Assembly: GCA_028290385.1 (NCBI GenBank)
Contig: JAQGJZ010000378.1
Coordinates: 1-12,105 of the forward strand
Length of the DNA stretch: 12,105 nt
Source: Enterovirga sp.
Lineage (GTDB): Bacteria; Pseudomonadota; Alphaproteobacteria; Rhizobiales; Beijerinckiaceae
Reading direction: 5' to 3'
Shown here: positions 1 to 8,647 of the stretch, one piece after another
Layout: every line of letters begins with the position of its first letter
How positions within the stretch are numbered: the stretch's first letter is position 1
Program-made: the position numbers and the translations under genes
Notes under the pieces: generated by a model
Told to the model about the DNA's origin: nothing
The model's database searches: none
Seen by the model: the letters and a program-made list of their open reading frames with translations, nothing else

Positions 1-489
1 GGCGGCAACATCGTGGACGCGCAGATCTTCACCTCGACCGACGGCACGGCGCTCGACGCCATCTTCCTGTCGCGCGCCTTCGACCGGGACGAGGACGAGA
101 TCCGCCGAGCCGAGCGGATCGCCACCTCCATCGAGCGCGCGCTGCGGAGCGAGGTGAAGATCGCCGAGCTCGTGCGCAACCGCCGCTCGACAAAGCCGGT
201 GCCCAAGGCCTTCGAGGTCCGGCCCGAGGTCACGATCGACAACAACCTGTCGTCTCGCCATACGGTCGTGGAGGTCTCGGGGCTGGACCGGCCGGGCCTG
301 CTCTACGATCTCACGACGGCGCTGGGCCGGCTGAACCTCAACATCGCCTCGGCCCATGTGGCGACCTTCGGGGAGCGCGCCGCCGACGTGTTCTATGTGA
401 CCGACCTGACCGGGACCAAGGTGAGCCATCCCTCGCGGCAGGCCTCGATCCGGCGCGGGCTCCTGGCCGTACTCGAGCAGAATCAATGA
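1..489 (+). CDS. glnD: [Protein-PII] uridylyltransferase / uridylyl-removing enzyme GlnD, 3' end only
   Basis: The reading frame is open from base 1 (first codons GGC GGC AAC ATC) to a TGA at 487-489, so this is the last 162 codons of a gene beginning outside the window. GlnD uridylylates and de-uridylylates PII proteins in response to glutamine. The fragment carries the C-terminal regulatory part: the end of a first ACT-type repeat (NIVDAQIFTSTDGTALDAIF) and a complete second ACT domain at about residues 84-150 (VEVSGLDRPGLLYDLTTALG, then ASAHVATFGERAADVFYVTD). ACT domains are the glutamine sensors of this family. The nucleotidyltransferase and HD domains must lie upstream. An internal GTG at 13 is not the real start, because ACT sequence already precedes it. 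The next gene, grpE, has its own promoter in the 79-base gap. Identification is by motif recall; confidence is high. Confidence 0.92.
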   Translation, partial: GGNIVDAQIFTSTDGTALDAIFLSRAFDRDEDEIRRAERIATSIERALRSEVKIAELVRNRRSTKPVPKAFEVRPEVTIDNNLSSRHTVVEVSGLDRPGLLYDLTTALGRLNLNIASAHVATFGERAADVFYVTDLTGTKVSHPSRQASIRRGLLAVLEQNQ

Positions 490-510
490 GCGAGCAGACC
501 CGCTGAACTC

Positions 511-539
511 CTTGATCTCTCAGGGTGAAAGGCTGATAT
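511..539 (+). promoter_or_regulatory. Candidate RpoH (sigma32) heat-shock promoter of grpE
   Basis: CTTG at 511-514, an 18-base spacer, then CTGATAT at 533-539. The alphaproteobacterial heat-shock consensus is CTTG-N17/18-CYTATNTNNG. Here the -10 box has one mismatch (G for T at its third base) and lacks the final G. Transcription would start near 546, about 23 bases before the grpE ATG. Position and gene identity support the call; activity is inferred. Confidence 0.55.
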
Positions 540-568
540 CTCCCCTAACCCCAAGCGGATAGCGAACG

Positions 569-1177
569 ATGACGAACGACACCACGCCGCCCGACGGCGC
601 GATGAACGAAACCGTGCAGCCCGACACCGCGGAGACGGGAGCCCAGGCCGCCGAGCAGGGGCCGGACCGGATCGCGGAACTGGAAGCCGAAAAGGCCGAC
701 CTGAAGGAGCGCCTGCTCCGCACGCTCGCCGAGATGGAGAACCTGCGCCGGCGCACCGAGCGCGAGGTGCAGGATGCGCGCACCTACGCGGTGACGAACT
801 TCGCCCGTGACATGCTGACGGTCGCGGACAACATCCGCCGCGCGCTGGAGAACACGCCGGCCGACGCCGCCGAAGGCACCGCGAAGCCGCTGGTGGAGGG
901 CATCGAGCTGACGGAGCGCGACCTCCTCAAGACCCTCGAGCGGCACGGGGTGAAGCGCGTCGAGCCGCAGGGCCAGAAGTTCGATCCGAACATGCACCAG
1001 GCGATGTTCGAAGTGCCGAACGAGGACCTGCCGGCCGGCACCGTCACGCAGGTGATCCAGACCGGCTACGCCATTGGCGAGCGCGTTCTGCGCCCGGCCC
1101 TGGTCGGCGTGTCGAAGGGCGGCCCGAAGGCGGCTGCGCCGGCGTCCGGCGCGGACGAGGCGTCCGGAACCGCCTGA
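569..1177 (+). CDS. grpE: Nucleotide exchange factor GrpE
   Basis: A 202-residue protein, normal for GrpE. It releases ADP from DnaK and so drives the cytoplasmic chaperone cycle. Residues about 1-30 are acidic and Pro/Gly/Ala-rich (disordered). A long helical, coiled-coil-like stretch follows at about 30-80 ([20 protein letters not shown], then [13 protein letters not shown]), and then the beta-rich head with the family signature region [20 protein letters not shown] and [20 protein letters not shown]. The C-terminal tail is Ala/Gly-rich. The ATG at 569 is the first in frame, but the ribosome site before it is weak. The gene has an RpoH-like promoter at 511-539. Its partners dnaK and dnaJ lie about 4-7 kb away on the other strand. 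hrcA, often the upstream neighbour of grpE, is absent; glnD is there instead. The stop is only four bases from the convergent gene. Confidence 0.96.
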   Translation: MTNDTTPPDGAMNETVQPDTAETGAQAAEQGPDRIAELEAEKADLKERLLRTLAEMENLRRRTEREVQDARTYAVTNFARDMLTVADNIRRALENTPADAAEGTAKPLVEGIELTERDLLKTLERHGVKRVEPQGQKFDPNMHQAMFEVPNEDLPAGTVTQVIQTGYAIGERVLRPALVGVSKGGPKAAAPASGADEASGTA

Positions 1178-1181
1178 CGCC
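1136..1181. terminator. Stem-loops at the grpE / exported-protein convergence (possible bidirectional terminator)
   Basis: Two perfect inverted repeats occupy the end of grpE. GCGCCGG (1136-1142) pairs with CCGGCGC (1146-1152) across a 3-base loop, and GGCGTC (1159-1164) pairs with GACGCC (1176-1181) across the grpE stop. There is no T-run on either side. The flanking genes converge with only four bases between stops, so any terminator must lie inside coding sequence. Function is inferred and weak. Confidence 0.3.
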
Positions 1182-2117
1182 CTATTTCAGCGTGATGCCG
1201 TCCACGACGCGGCGGAAGCGCGGCATCACGTCGTCGCGCTTGTCCTCCCGGGCGATGCCGAGCATGCGCACGTAGCCGTCGCCCGAGAAGCGGATCGACT
1301 GCAGCACGATCACGGGCTGGTCGGAGACGCCGTCCTTCCCCTTGGCGACGATCTCGTGCCATTCGGCGCCGCCGAGCCGGAAGCCCTGCGAGCGCTCGAA
1401 CACGCCGTCCTTGAGCATGGCGTTGGCCGCGAGCGCCTGCCGGGCAAAGGCATCGCGCTGCTCCGGCGTGGTCGGCGCGCCGGCAAAGGATTGCGCGATG
1501 ATCATGACGGGCTGCTCGGCCTCGCGCACCGCGTCCTTCGGGCCCTCCGTCATGAGCAGGGCGTTGCCGGACATCGCCCGCACGGGCCGGAAGCCGGCGG
1601 TGTCGCCGAGCTTGAACGGCAGCGCGGCCACCTGCTGCTCGATCGTGAGCGGCGCGCGCAGCGCAACCGTCTTCAGCGCCGCCTTGACCTGCTCCATCGA
1701 TTCCTTGGACGCGTTGGCCGGGAGCTGCGCGATGACCAGCGCCGTGAGCGTGCCGTCGGCGGTGAGCAGAATGGCCTTCTGAGAGGCGCGGCCGCCTTCG
1801 GTCTGCTCGCCGGACACGAGCGTCGCCTCGTTGTTGCCGAGCTTGACGCGATCGCGGCTCTTCGGCGTGAAGCCCTGCGCCTTCAGGCCCTCGTCCGTGA
1901 ACCCGGCCGAGATGCTGGCAAAGGCCTCAGGCGGCATCTCCATGGTGATGATCGCGGTGCCCGAGGCGGGATCCTGAAAACCCGCGACGCCACGGGCGAG
2001 CTTCATGTTCGCGGGTGGAACGAGGCCGATGCGCGAGCCGGGCGGAAATGTCGGGTCGGCCGCGAAGGCGGCGCCGGCAACCGTGAGGGCAAGAAGAAGG
2101 GTCGGTAGACGGAGCAT
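1182..2117 (-). CDS. Exported protein of unknown function (periplasmic)
   Basis: A 311-residue protein when started at the ATG at 2117. That start gives a textbook signal peptide: MLR, then a Leu/Ala-rich core (LPTLLLALTVAG) and an AFA-AD cleavage site after residue 19. An in-frame start at 2192 would add 25 residues ahead of the signal, overlap alkB and bury the export signal, so I reject it. No cysteine is visible, so it is not a lipoprotein. The mature part reads as a globular alpha/beta protein, perhaps two similar halves: one begins at FPPGSRIGLVPPANM and a second at LPFKLGDTAGFRPVRAMSGN. I recognise no catalytic motif or family. It is the last gene of the leftward run behind alkB (64-base gap) and probably shares that transcript. 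The function is unknown; that it is a real gene is fairly certain from its signal peptide and codon bias. Confidence 0.8.
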   Translation of the reverse strand: MLRLPTLLLALTVAGAAFAADPTFPPGSRIGLVPPANMKLARGVAGFQDPASGTAIITMEMPPEAFASISAGFTDEGLKAQGFTPKSRDRVKLGNNEATLVSGEQTEGGRASQKAILLTADGTLTALVIAQLPANASKESMEQVKAALKTVALRAPLTIEQQVAALPFKLGDTAGFRPVRAMSGNALLMTEGPKDAVREAEQPVMIIAQSFAGAPTTPEQRDAFARQALAANAMLKDGVFERSQGFRLGGAEWHEIVAKGKDGVSDQPVIVLQSIRFSGDGYVRMLGIAREDKRDDVMPRFRRVVDGITLK

Positions 2118-2181
2118 CTCGGCTCGCTCGGTTCGAATGGCGCTTGAAGCTGGATGGGCGAAGAGTGGCGGAAGCGTGACC

Positions 2182-2832
2182 TCATACCCCATCGGGTGGA
2201 GCAGGGTCGACCCGCCGCAGCGTGAGGTTGATGCGGCCGCCGCCCTCGATCAGGTCCGAACTGCCCGCCACGAGGCGGTCGATCCCGTGAAAGACGAGCC
2301 GGGCGGCCCCCCCGAACACGAAGGCATCGCCGGAGCCGAGCCGGAGCGAGCGGGTCGGATCACGCCGGTTGAGGCCGCCGACGCGGAAAATCGCCGTCGC
2401 GCCAAGCGAGAGCGACACCACAGGCGCGCCAAGGTCCTGCTCGTCCCGGTCCTGGTGCAGCCCCATCCGGGTCCCGGGCGCATACGTGTTGATGAGGCAG
2501 GCCTGCGGCGGGCGCGGATAGCCGGCGAGGTCGCGCCACGCTTGCAGCAGGCTGTCGGGCATGGCCGGCCAGGGCTCGCCCGTGTCGGGGTGGGTGGCCT
2601 GGTAGCGGTAGCCGCTCATATCCGACACCCAGCCCAGGGGCCCGCAATTCGTCATCCGGACGGAAAAGGGCTGGTCCGTCCGGGGCATGCGCGGCGTGAA
2701 CAGGGGCGCGGCGCGGATGATCTCCCGGATCTCGTCCAGCAGCGCCGTCTGCGCGCCGGGCGCCAGATAGCCCGGCAGATAGGTCAGCCCCGGACCGAGT
2801 TGGAGGCGCGTCGCGGTCGCGCGCGCGCTCAA
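2182..2832 (-). CDS. alkB: AlkB, Fe(II)/2-oxoglutarate-dependent DNA/RNA alkylation repair dioxygenase
   Basis: AlkB oxidatively demethylates 1-methyladenine and 3-methylcytosine in DNA and RNA. With a TTG start at 2832 the protein is 216 residues, matching the length I recall for the E. coli enzyme. Visible motifs: [19 protein letters not shown] with iron ligands H126 and D128, third ligand H182 in LVFHGIDRL, and the 2-oxoglutarate-binding RxNxTxR motif R200-I-N-L-T-L-R206. The substrate-lid region MTNCGPLGW is also AlkB-like. No ATG or GTG lies in frame near the dapB end. TTG at 2832-2830 overlaps the dapB TGA (TTGA), so translation is probably coupled to dapB; no good ribosome site precedes it. 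The frame stays open further upstream, but that part is only the shadow of dapB. No Ada-type site was recognised. The family assignment is very secure; the start is an inference. Confidence 0.93.
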   Translation of the reverse strand: MSARATATRLQLGPGLTYLPGYLAPGAQTALLDEIREIIRAAPLFTPRMPRTDQPFSVRMTNCGPLGWVSDMSGYRYQATHPDTGEPWPAMPDSLLQAWRDLAGYPRPPQACLINTYAPGTRMGLHQDRDEQDLGAPVVSLSLGATAIFRVGGLNRRDPTRSLRLGSGDAFVFGGAARLVFHGIDRLVAGSSDLIEGGGRINLTLRRVDPAPPDGV

Positions 2833-3644
2833 AGCTCGGAGAGGCCGAGCACGTCGGCCATCGTGTAGAAGCCCGCCGGCTTTTCGCGGGCCCAGAGCGC
2901 CGCCTTCACGGCCCCGCGCGCAAAAATCGCCCGGTCCTCGGCACGGTGCGCCAGCTCGATGCGCTCGCCGGCCCCGGCGAAAATCACGCTGTGGTCGCCG
3001 ACAACGGTGCCGCCGCGCAGCGTCGCAAAGCCGATGTCCCCCGCCTCGCGCGCGCCCGTATGGCCATCGCGAACCCGGACGGAGCGCTCGGCCAACGCGA
3101 CCGCCCTGCCCTCGGCCGCCGCCTCGCCCAACAGAAGCGCAGTGCCCGAGGGCGCATCCACCTTCATGCGGTGATGCATCTCCAGGACCTCGATGTCCCA
3201 ATCGGTCCCGAGCGTGCGGGCGACCTTGCGGACGAGCCCCGCCAGCAGGTTCACGCCGAGCGACATGTTGCCGGACTGGACGATGCGGGTCCGCGCGGCC
3301 GTGTCGCGGAGGGCCTGCAGGTCCGCATCGGCGAGGCCGGTCGTGCCGACCACATGCACCAGATTGTGCTCGGCGGCGGCCTCGGCGAAGGCACGCGTCG
3401 CCGCCGGCGCCGTGAAGTCGAGCACGCCCTCGGCACCCCGGAAGGCCTGGACCGGGTCATCCGTGATCGGGACGGAAAGGCGCCCGACGCCCGCGAGCAG
3501 ACCGGCATCCTCGCCGAGGGCGGACGAGCCCGGACGCTCGACGGCGCCGACCAGACGGCAGCCGGGATCCTCCTCGACCGCGCGGATCAGCATCCGGCCC
3601 ATTCGGCCGGCCGCACCGACCACGACCAGCCGCATCTCGCTCAT
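2829..3644 (-). CDS. dapB: 4-hydroxy-tetrahydrodipicolinate reductase DapB
   Basis: A 271-residue cytoplasmic enzyme, normal for DapB. It reduces the dihydrodipicolinate-level intermediate with NAD(P)H on the way to meso-diaminopimelate (peptidoglycan) and lysine. The N-terminal Rossmann fold shows [12 protein letters not shown] (GxxGxxG at residues 10-16). VVGTTGL near residue 100 and SGNMSLGVN near 125 are typical. The signature [15 protein letters not shown] at 155-169 contains the catalytic pair, H157 and K161 by analogy with E. coli H159 and K163. The ATG at 3644 directly follows the DUF1330-like gene (13-base gap) and the stop overlaps the alkB TTG, so the three genes look like one operon. 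Other Dap genes are not in the window. The call is firm. Confidence 0.97.
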   Translation of the reverse strand: MSEMRLVVVGAAGRMGRMLIRAVEEDPGCRLVGAVERPGSSALGEDAGLLAGVGRLSVPITDDPVQAFRGAEGVLDFTAPAATRAFAEAAAEHNLVHVVGTTGLADADLQALRDTAARTRIVQSGNMSLGVNLLAGLVRKVARTLGTDWDIEVLEMHHRMKVDAPSGTALLLGEAAAEGRAVALAERSVRVRDGHTGAREAGDIGFATLRGGTVVGDHSVIFAGAGERIELAHRAEDRAIFARGAVKAALWAREKPAGFYTMADVLGLSEL

Positions 3645-3657
3645 TCCACGATTCCGT

Positions 3658-3966
3658 TCACGCCCCGGGCTGGGCGCCGTCGTAGCCCTCGATCACGAGG
3701 AGGTCCATCTCGGCGCCGCCCTTCTGCTTGGCGCGCGCGTCCTGGTATTCGGGCGAGTTCCAGCAGGCGAGCGCCGCGTCGTAGGACGGAAACTCGATCA
3801 CGACGTTGCGGCTGCGGCTCGTGCCGACCGGGTTCTCGTGCCGGCCGCCACGGACCAGGAAGCGGCCGCCGAACTTGGCAAAGGCGACGCCGTTCGAGGC
3901 CACATAATCCTTGTAGCTCTCGGTGTCGTGCACATCGACACGGGCCACCCAGTATCCCTTAGGCAT
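3658..3966 (-). CDS. DUF1330-type small protein
   Basis: A 102-residue protein starting at the ATG at 3966, which is preceded on its strand by a strong purine run (GGGGGAGGG) at good distance. A longer frame from 4044 would run through the divergent promoter region and lacks such a site. The sequence fits the DUF1330 family, small ferredoxin-like alpha/beta-barrel proteins that usually dimerise: [19 protein letters not shown], then [37 protein letters not shown] and [20 protein letters not shown]. No biochemical role is established to my knowledge. The gene is first in the leftward run before dapB, 13 bases apart, so it is likely co-transcribed. Its promoter must lie in the 68 bases shared with the divergent toxin-antitoxin operon. 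The family call is by recall of the characteristic pattern. Confidence 0.85.
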   Translation of the reverse strand: MPKGYWVARVDVHDTESYKDYVASNGVAFAKFGGRFLVRGGRHENPVGTSRSRNVVIEFPSYDAALACWNSPEYQDARAKQKGGAEMDLLVIEGYDGAQPGA

Positions 3967-4002
3967 CTCGCCCTCCCCCGACCATTGTCCGGCCCAGTCT
4001 AC

Positions 4003-4021
4003 TTGACTAAGTTGTTGACTA
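4003..4021. promoter_or_regulatory. Repeated TTGACTA motif, candidate antitoxin operator in a divergent promoter region
   Basis: TTGACTA occurs at 4003-4009 and again at 4015-4021, twelve bases start to start, just ahead of the antitoxin AGGAGG (4024-4029). The patch is AT-rich in a GC-rich neighbourhood. Phd/YefM antitoxins usually bind short repeats over their own promoter, so this is a plausible autoregulatory operator. It may also influence the divergent DUF1330-dapB-alkB unit. No convincing -10/-35 pair could be fixed. Confidence 0.45.
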
Positions 4022-4034
4022 GCAGGAGGCCCCA

Positions 4035-4319
4035 ATGGCCGCAACGGGACGACAGGCGCGTTCGCCCACCCCCTCCGTGGCGGAGCCGCGCGAGGCGACC
4101 GTGCACGAGGCCAAGACCCACCTGTCGCGGCTTCTCGCCGAGGTGGAGGCGGGCGGAACGGTGATCATCACCCGCCGCGGCAAGCCGGTCGCCAAGCTGG
4201 AGCCGCTTTCGCCGCGAGGTCCTCGCAGGCCGGGATCCATGAAGGGGCTCATCTCGATCGATGAGCGTTTTTTTGATCCGCTGCCAGAAGACGAGCTTCG
4301 CGCCTGGGAGGGCGATTGA
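4035..4319 (+). CDS. Type II antitoxin, Phd/YefM family
   Basis: A 94-residue protein with an ideal ribosome site (AGGAGG at 4024-4029, five bases before the ATG). The first 19 residues are a Pro/Ala/Arg-rich extension. Residues about 20-57 carry the Phd/YefM DNA-binding and dimerisation fold: ATVHEAKTHLSRLLAEVEAG, then TVIITRRGKPVAKLEP. The C-terminal part (ISIDERFFDPLPEDELRAWE) is acidic and aromatic, as expected for the segment that wraps and blocks a PIN-domain toxin. The stop overlaps the toxin start, so production is coupled with antitoxin first. Together with the toxin it should repress its own promoter through the TTGACTA repeats. A run of seven T at 4268-4274 (codons R78 F79 F80) is a possible slippage site. 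Such pairs are often labelled VapBC although this antitoxin is Phd-like rather than AbrB-like. Confidence 0.9.
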   Translation: MAATGRQARSPTPSVAEPREATVHEAKTHLSRLLAEVEAGGTVIITRRGKPVAKLEPLSPRGPRRPGSMKGLISIDERFFDPLPEDELRAWEGD

Positions 4320-4702
4320 AGTATCTCCTCGATACCCACGCGTTGATCTGGTGGGTGACTGACAGTTCCAACCTCAGCGCCGCCGCACGGCAGGCCGTCG
4401 CGTCCGAGCACAACGACGTCTACGTGAGTGCCGCGTCCGCGTGGGAGATCACGACCAAGCATCGATTGGGCAAGCTCGCCCAGGCCGGTCCTCTCGCCGC
4501 AGAGGTGGAGGTCAGAGTGCGGCAGGAGCGTTTCATCCCGCTCTCCATCACCATGGCGCATGCGGAAGCGGCCGGCCGCCTCCGGGACCCGCACAAGGAT
4601 CCGTTCGACCGCATGCTAATCGCCCAGGCGCTCCTGGAAAATCTGACGCTCGTCTCGAACGAGACCGTCTTCGATCGCTTCGGCGTCACCCGACTCTGGT
4701 GA
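4316..4702 (+). CDS. vapC: VapC-type toxin, PIN-domain ribonuclease
   Basis: A 128-residue PIN-domain protein, a typical VapC length. These toxins are Mg2+-dependent endoribonucleases that cut tRNA or rRNA and slow growth when the antitoxin is lost. The acidic active-site residues are visible: D6 in KYLLDTHALIWW, E44 in ASAWEITTK and D98 in DPFDRMLIAQA. The fourth position, often Asp in a TxD motif, reads LVSNETVFDRFGV here, with E116 or D120 as candidates. The start is TTG at 4316, overlapping the antitoxin TGA as TTGA; GGGAGGG at 4306-4312 is a strong ribosome site for it, and MKYLLDTHALIWW is the canonical N terminus of the subfamily, which fixes the start. The gene appears intact. The RNA target cannot be read from the sequence. 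Confidence 0.92.
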   Translation: MKYLLDTHALIWWVTDSSNLSAAARQAVASEHNDVYVSAASAWEITTKHRLGKLAQAGPLAAEVEVRVRQERFIPLSITMAHAEAAGRLRDPHKDPFDRMLIAQALLENLTLVSNETVFDRFGVTRLW

Positions 4703-4721
4703 TCGCGGACGCAAGCTAGGG

Positions 4722-4740
4722 CAGCGGCCTCGGGCCGCTG
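4722..4740. terminator. Perfect stem-loop between convergent vapC and the methyltransferase gene
   Basis: CAGCGGCC (4722-4729), a TCG loop, then GGCCGCTG (4733-4740) form an 8-bp perfect stem, 20 bases after the vapC stop and 34 bases after the stop of the opposing gene. No T-run follows on either strand, so it is a factor-assisted or weak bidirectional terminator at best. Confidence 0.45.
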
Positions 4741-4773
4741 TGCCGGCCCGGGGCGGGAAGCGGCCGTGGCGGG

Positions 4774-5388
4774 TCAGCGGCTGCGGTACACCCAGACGCG
4801 CGCGGGCGGCATGTTGCGCCAGATCCGCTCGGAGGCGGTGGCGTCGTAATGCGGCGAGCGGGCCGGGATCGGCGGCACCACTGCGTAGGTGAACTGCACG
4901 AACGGCGCCCCGCGCCGGGAGAGTTCGTGCGCGGCAGAGAGCAGCTGGATCCGCTGCGGCATCGGCTTGGTGAAGAGCGGCAGGCTCGAGATGAAGCCGG
5001 CGCAGGGCTCCGTCACGACGCCGGCCAGCGCCTCCTTCACGTCGTAGGCATCGCCGCAGACGATCGCGGCCCGGGGGAACCGGCGCTTCAGCAATTGTGC
5101 GAATTCGGGATTGTATTCGACGAGAACGAGCCGCTCCTGCTCGATCCCGCAGCGGACGAGCGCGTCGGTCACCGGCCCCGTGCCTGGGCCGAGCTCGACC
5201 ACGGGCCCCTGGAGGCGCGGGTCGATATACGACGCCATGGTCTGGGCGAGGTACTTGCTCGACGGGGCGACGGCCCCGGTCAGCAGCGGGCGTTCGATCC
5301 AGGACCGCAGGAAGCGGGCTTCGTCCTCGAATCTCTCACGACCGAAGAGGCGCTTTCGCGGCGCCGGTTTCTGCGACAGTTGAAGCAA
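4774..5388 (-). CDS. Class I SAM-dependent methyltransferase, PmtA-like phospholipid N-methyltransferase family
   Basis: A 204-residue protein, the size of rhizobial/Rhodobacter-type PmtA, which methylates phosphatidylethanolamine towards phosphatidylcholine using S-adenosylmethionine at the membrane. Visible: a basic N-terminal stretch (APRKRLFGRERFEDEARFL), the TGAVAPSSKYLAQTMA block (residues 37-52) typical of this family, SAM motif I VVELGPGTGPVT (63-74), acidic E91 in LVLVEYNPEF closing strand 2, SSLPLF (134-139) at the motif IV position, and a C terminus NMPPARVWVYR. The start is a TTG at 5388 with GGGGGAG nine bases upstream; a stop closes the frame just above and no ATG precedes motif I near the usual length. 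It lies 54 bases behind dnaJ on the same strand and is probably the last gene of the dnaKJ transcript. Some databases label relatives as rRNA adenine methyltransferases; the substrate is not proven. Confidence 0.78.
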   Translation of the reverse strand: MLQLSQKPAPRKRLFGRERFEDEARFLRSWIERPLLTGAVAPSSKYLAQTMASYIDPRLQGPVVELGPGTGPVTDALVRCGIEQERLVLVEYNPEFAQLLKRRFPRAAIVCGDAYDVKEALAGVVTEPCAGFISSLPLFTKPMPQRIQLLSAAHELSRRGAPFVQFTYAVVPPIPARSPHYDATASERIWRNMPPARVWVYRSR

Positions 5389-5442
5389 CGAAACACGCTC
5401 CCCCGCTGCCCCGGCCCCCGCCGAGCAGCTACATCAATGCTG

Positions 5443-6588
5443 TTATGCTCGACTCGATCCACCGATCCCGTCGAAGAAATCGCGCACTCGAGCGAAAAAT
5501 CCACTGCTTTCGGGATGTGTATCACCAGACGATTCACGCTCGAACTCCAGTAGGAGCTCGCGCTGGCGCCGGGTCAGATTCTGCGGCGTTTCCACCGCGA
5601 CCTGGATGTAGAGGTCGCCGATATCGCGGGACCGCAGCACGGTCATGCCCTTGCCGCGCAGACGGAACTGGCGGCCCGATTGCGTCCCTTCAGGGACCTT
5701 CACGCGCGCATCCAGCCCATCGAGCGTCGGCACCGTGAACTCGCCCCCGAGCGCCGCCGTCACCAGCGAGATCGGCACCTGGCAGAACAGGTCGGCCCCA
5801 TCGCGCTGGAAGAACGGGTGCGGCTTGATGGAGAGGAAGATGTAGAGGTCGCCCGCAGGCCCGCCGCGCAGGCCAGCCTCGCCCTCCCCGGCCAGCCGGA
5901 TGCGGGTTCCGTCCTCGACCCCGGCCGGCACGTTCACGGTCAGGGTCCGCTCGCGCGTGACCCGCCCGGCGCCGCCGCAATTCTGGCAGGGATCGTCGAT
6001 CACCTCGCCGCGGCCGTGGCAATTCGGGCAGGTGCGCTCGATCGAGAAGAAGCCCTGCGCGGCCCGGACCCGTCCGGCGCCGCCGCAAGTCGGGCAGGCG
6101 CGCGGCTTCGAGCCGGCCTTTGCGCCGGTCCCCGAGCAGACCTCGCACGCGACGGAGGTCGGGATCGTGATCGAGGCGGTCTTGCCCTGGTAGGCCTCCT
6201 CGAGCGTGACCTCGAGGTTGTAGCGCATGTCCGCGCCACGCTCGCGCCCCGAGCCGCCACCCCGGCCGGCCCGCGCGCCGCCGAAGAACGTGTCGAAGAT
6301 GTCCGACATGACGTCGCCGAAATCGGCGCCGAAGCCCGGCCCTCCAGGTCCGCCACCGCCATTCTGAAAGGCGGCGTGGCCAAAGCGGTCATAGGCCGCC
6401 CGCTTCTGCCCGTCGGACAGAACCTGGTAGGCCTCGTTGACTTCCTTGAACTTGACCTCGGCCTCGCTGTCCCCCGGATTGCGGTCCGGGTGGAGTTTCA
6501 TGGCGAGTTTGCGGAAGGTCGATTTGAGCTCGACGTCCGTCGCGGTGCGGGGAACGCCCAGCACCTCATAATAGTCGCGCTTGGACAT
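5443..6588 (-). CDS. dnaJ: Chaperone DnaJ (Hsp40, type I)
   Basis: A 381-residue full-length type I DnaJ. It delivers substrates to DnaK and stimulates its ATPase. Domains in order: a J-domain at residues about 3-70 with the essential HPD at 33-35; a Gly/Phe-rich segment ([11 protein letters not shown], then [13 protein letters not shown]); four zinc-binding CxxCxGxG repeats ([32 protein letters not shown]); and the C-terminal substrate-binding beta domains ([45 protein letters not shown]). The ATG at 6588 gives the canonical [12 protein letters not shown] terminus. It is 110 bases downstream of dnaK on the same strand, the classic dnaK-dnaJ order. No separate promoter is evident, so it should be driven by the dnaK heat-shock promoter. 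Hairpins in the dnaK-dnaJ gap may set its relative level. Confidence 0.98.
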   Translation of the reverse strand: MSKRDYYEVLGVPRTATDVELKSTFRKLAMKLHPDRNPGDSEAEVKFKEVNEAYQVLSDGQKRAAYDRFGHAAFQNGGGGPGGPGFGADFGDVMSDIFDTFFGGARAGRGGGSGRERGADMRYNLEVTLEEAYQGKTASITIPTSVACEVCSGTGAKAGSKPRACPTCGGAGRVRAAQGFFSIERTCPNCHGRGEVIDDPCQNCGGAGRVTRERTLTVNVPAGVEDGTRIRLAGEGEAGLRGGPAGDLYIFLSIKPHPFFQRDGADLFCQVPISLVTAALGGEFTVPTLDGLDARVKVPEGTQSGRQFRLRGKGMTVLRSRDIGDLYIQVAVETPQNLTRRQRELLLEFERESSGDTHPESSGFFARVRDFFDGIGGSSRA

Positions 6589-6638
6589 GCCCCGTCAGTC
6601 CTAGCCGGCAACGCGAGAGCGGCGAGCGCCCCACGGCT

Positions 6639-6669
6639 GGGAAGGGCCTGAACCCCTCCCGCCTGCGGG
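6639..6669 (-). promoter_or_regulatory. Two mutually exclusive stem-loops in the dnaK-dnaJ intercistronic RNA
   Basis: On the dnaKJ transcript, CCCGC-AG-GCGGG (6669-6658) forms a short hairpin. The GGG at 6660-6658 also begins a longer stem: GGGAGGGG (6660-6653), loop TTCAGG, CCCTTCCC (6646-6639), 8 bp with one G-U pair. The two cannot coexist. No T-run follows, so processing or attenuation is more likely than full termination. The structure is seen by eye; the role is inferred. Confidence 0.4.
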
Positions 6670-6698
6670 ATCACTCGTCGCTCTATTCGCGGCCGTGA

Positions 6699-8618
<1,920 letters not shown>

Positions 8619-8647
8619 GGGGGGATCCCTCGTTCCTTAAGCAGACC

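Noticed and set aside
1074..2108. Long rightward open frame opposite the exported-protein gene
   Set aside because: Arg/His/Leu-rich composition without domains; it is the mirror of the GC-rich codons of the real leftward gene.
2833..3201. Upstream extension of the alkB frame within dapB
   Set aside because: The extra residues are Arg/Gly-rich read-through of dapB in another phase; AlkB homology begins just after the TTG at 2832.
5680..6651. 323-codon rightward open frame opposite dnaJ
   Set aside because: Shadow of dnaJ with no recognisable domain.
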